DNA of 64,000 nt, from NCBI RefSeq assembly GCF_028737215.1, contig NZ_JAQZAM010000002.1, forward strand, positions 124,001 to 188,000, written 5' to 3'. The stretch is from Actinomycetospora chibensis. GTDB lineage: Bacteria > Actinomycetota > Actinomycetes > Mycobacteriales > Pseudonocardiaceae. The notes under the pieces are model-generated. The model did not search any database. It was not told the origin of the DNA and saw only the letters and a program-made list of their open reading frames with translations. This document shows positions 63,461 to 64,000 of this stretch, one piece after another. The position numbers were made by a program, and so were the translations under genes. How positions within the stretch are numbered: position 1 is the first letter of the stretch; each line of letters opens with the position of its first letter.

Positions 63461-64000
63461 GACGCCGTTGCTCCAGACGGGCCAGCACCGCGGCCGCGAG
63501 GACGGCGACGACGAACGACGACAGCGACGCGGACAGCCACGACGGCGGCGCGAACCCGATCGCCTCGCGCAGCAGGGTCCAGGCGTCCGACCAGACGGGC
63601 GCACCGCCCGGGTTGATCAGCTGGTAGACCACCAGCCCGACCACCCAGGCCACGACCATCATCGGGCGCGACGGCGCCCAGCGGGAGAGGTCGGGCGGGG
63701 TGCCGCGGCGCACGAGCGCGTCGCCGACACCGACGCCGAGCAGGGGCACGAACACCGAGCCGATCACGGCGAGGAAGACCGCGTAGTCGTCGATCGTGAC
63801 GCCCAGGGCGAGCACGGTGATCACGGTCCCGATCGCCAGGCACAGCACCCGGCGGTCGGCGCGCGGGGCGAGGTTCTGCACCGAGACCGCGGTCGAGTAG
63901 ACGTTCGCGAACGACTGGTCGGTCTCGCGGGCGGTGAGCACGAGCAGCGCGACCAGCCCGAGGGGCGCGGCGAGCATCGGGGCGAACACCTCGTCGCCGT
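63444..64000 (-). CDS. NCS1-family purine/cytosine permease, C-terminal part
   Basis: The gene runs off the right edge, leaving about 185 C-terminal residues. They contain five or so membrane helices: AAPLGLVALLVLTARE, TDQSFANVYSTAVSVQNLAP, LCLAIGTVITVLALGVTIDDY, FLAVIGSVFVPLLGVGVGDAL and VVAWVVGLVVYQLINPGG. ANVYSTAVSVQNL and the DYxxFL segment fit nucleobase:cation symporter-1 carriers (cytosine, purine, hydantoin or thiamine precursor). The substrate cannot be set without the N-terminal half. Confidence 0.8.
   Translation of the reverse strand, partial: GDEVFAPMLAAPLGLVALLVLTARETDQSFANVYSTAVSVQNLAPRADRRVLCLAIGTVITVLALGVTIDDYAVFLAVIGSVFVPLLGVGVGDALVRRGTPPDLSRWAPSRPMMVVAWVVGLVVYQLINPGGAPVWSDAWTLLREAIGFAPPSWLSASLSSFVVAVLAAAVLARLEQRRRRSPR

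Noticed and set aside
1-64000. tRNA, rRNA, tmRNA, RNase P or CRISPR genes
   Set aside because: Reading all intergenic gaps on both strands gave no T-loop-like motif in a cloverleaf, no RNase P core and no spaced repeats. A tRNAscan or Infernal run would be decisive.

Overview
The window is uniformly very GC-rich, densely coded and starts many genes with GTG. Its gene content points to an actinobacterium of the Pseudonocardiaceae type (Pseudonocardia, Actinomycetospora or a relative). The evidence is an Emb-type arabinosyltransferase with the decaprenyl-phosphoryl-ribose branch (arabinan cell wall), EspG/PPE-type type VII secretion genes, F420-dependent enzymes, a PknG-like protein with PP2C and FHA partners, an IdeR-like iron box, and a class I PHA locus. 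This is inferred from families, not from a marker gene. I found no rRNA, tRNA, CRISPR array, transposase, phage gene or replication origin.

Layout, left to right. 1-4.8 kb: a ParA-type ATPase coupled to a winged-helix protein, an NhaA antiporter and a secreted TAP-like hydrolase. 4.9-9.0 kb: a small PASTA protein, a frameshifted F420-dependent oxidoreductase, prfC and two uncharacterised genes. 9.5-12.3 kb: an overlapping operon of a PknG-like probable pseudokinase, a PP2C phosphatase and an FHA protein. 12.3-19.2 kb: arabinan wall genes (GtrA-like, UbiA prenyltransferase, PAP2 phosphatase, large arabinosyltransferase) with a HAD phosphatase and a HhH glycosylase-like protein. 19.3-21.9 kb: a DUF350 / glutathionylspermidine-synthase-like / YgiB-like trio. 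22-29 kb: septum-formation-like protein, small metallopeptidase, histidine phosphatase, pheA, an iron-box-controlled DUF2470 protein, small membrane proteins and a CPBP protease. 29-36.9 kb: SDR and arginine deiminase back to back, a Rieske protein facing a methyltransferase, a ferric-reductase-like flavoprotein followed by ferritin, a DUF4328-like membrane protein and a rhodanese.

36.9-48.1 kb is one long minus-strand block. It holds two solute:sodium symporters, each with a DUF485-type partner, a LytTR response regulator, a three-gene PPE/EspG/small-helical-protein cassette, an S49 peptidase and a LytS-like histidine kinase. The kinase and regulator look like a two-component pair that controls the symporters, with the secretion cassette and peptidase lying between them. 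48.1-51.1 kb: a Fpg/Nei glycosylase, a membrane protein and an acyl-CoA synthetase. 51.1-55 kb: the PHA locus (phaZ, XRE regulator, phasin, small Cys-rich ORF, phaC). 55-64 kb: a methyltransferase, DUF6069-like protein, L-lactate dehydrogenase, deazaflavin-type nitroreductase, two paired proteins with a shared domain, aldo/keto reductase, SGNH hydrolase and the C-terminal part of an NCS1-type permease.

Two properties recur. First, fifteen genes have a TANNNT hexamer 6-7 nt before the start codon and mostly lack a Shine-Dalgarno sequence, which indicates leaderless mRNAs. Second, many operon partners overlap by exactly four bases (GTGA or ATGA), which indicates translational coupling. A near-perfect 40-46 bp palindrome occurs twice between genes (23.7 and 61.8 kb). 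The most unusual systems are the PknG-like/PP2C/FHA operon, the secretion cassette between kinase and regulator, and the structured element at 33.4 kb.
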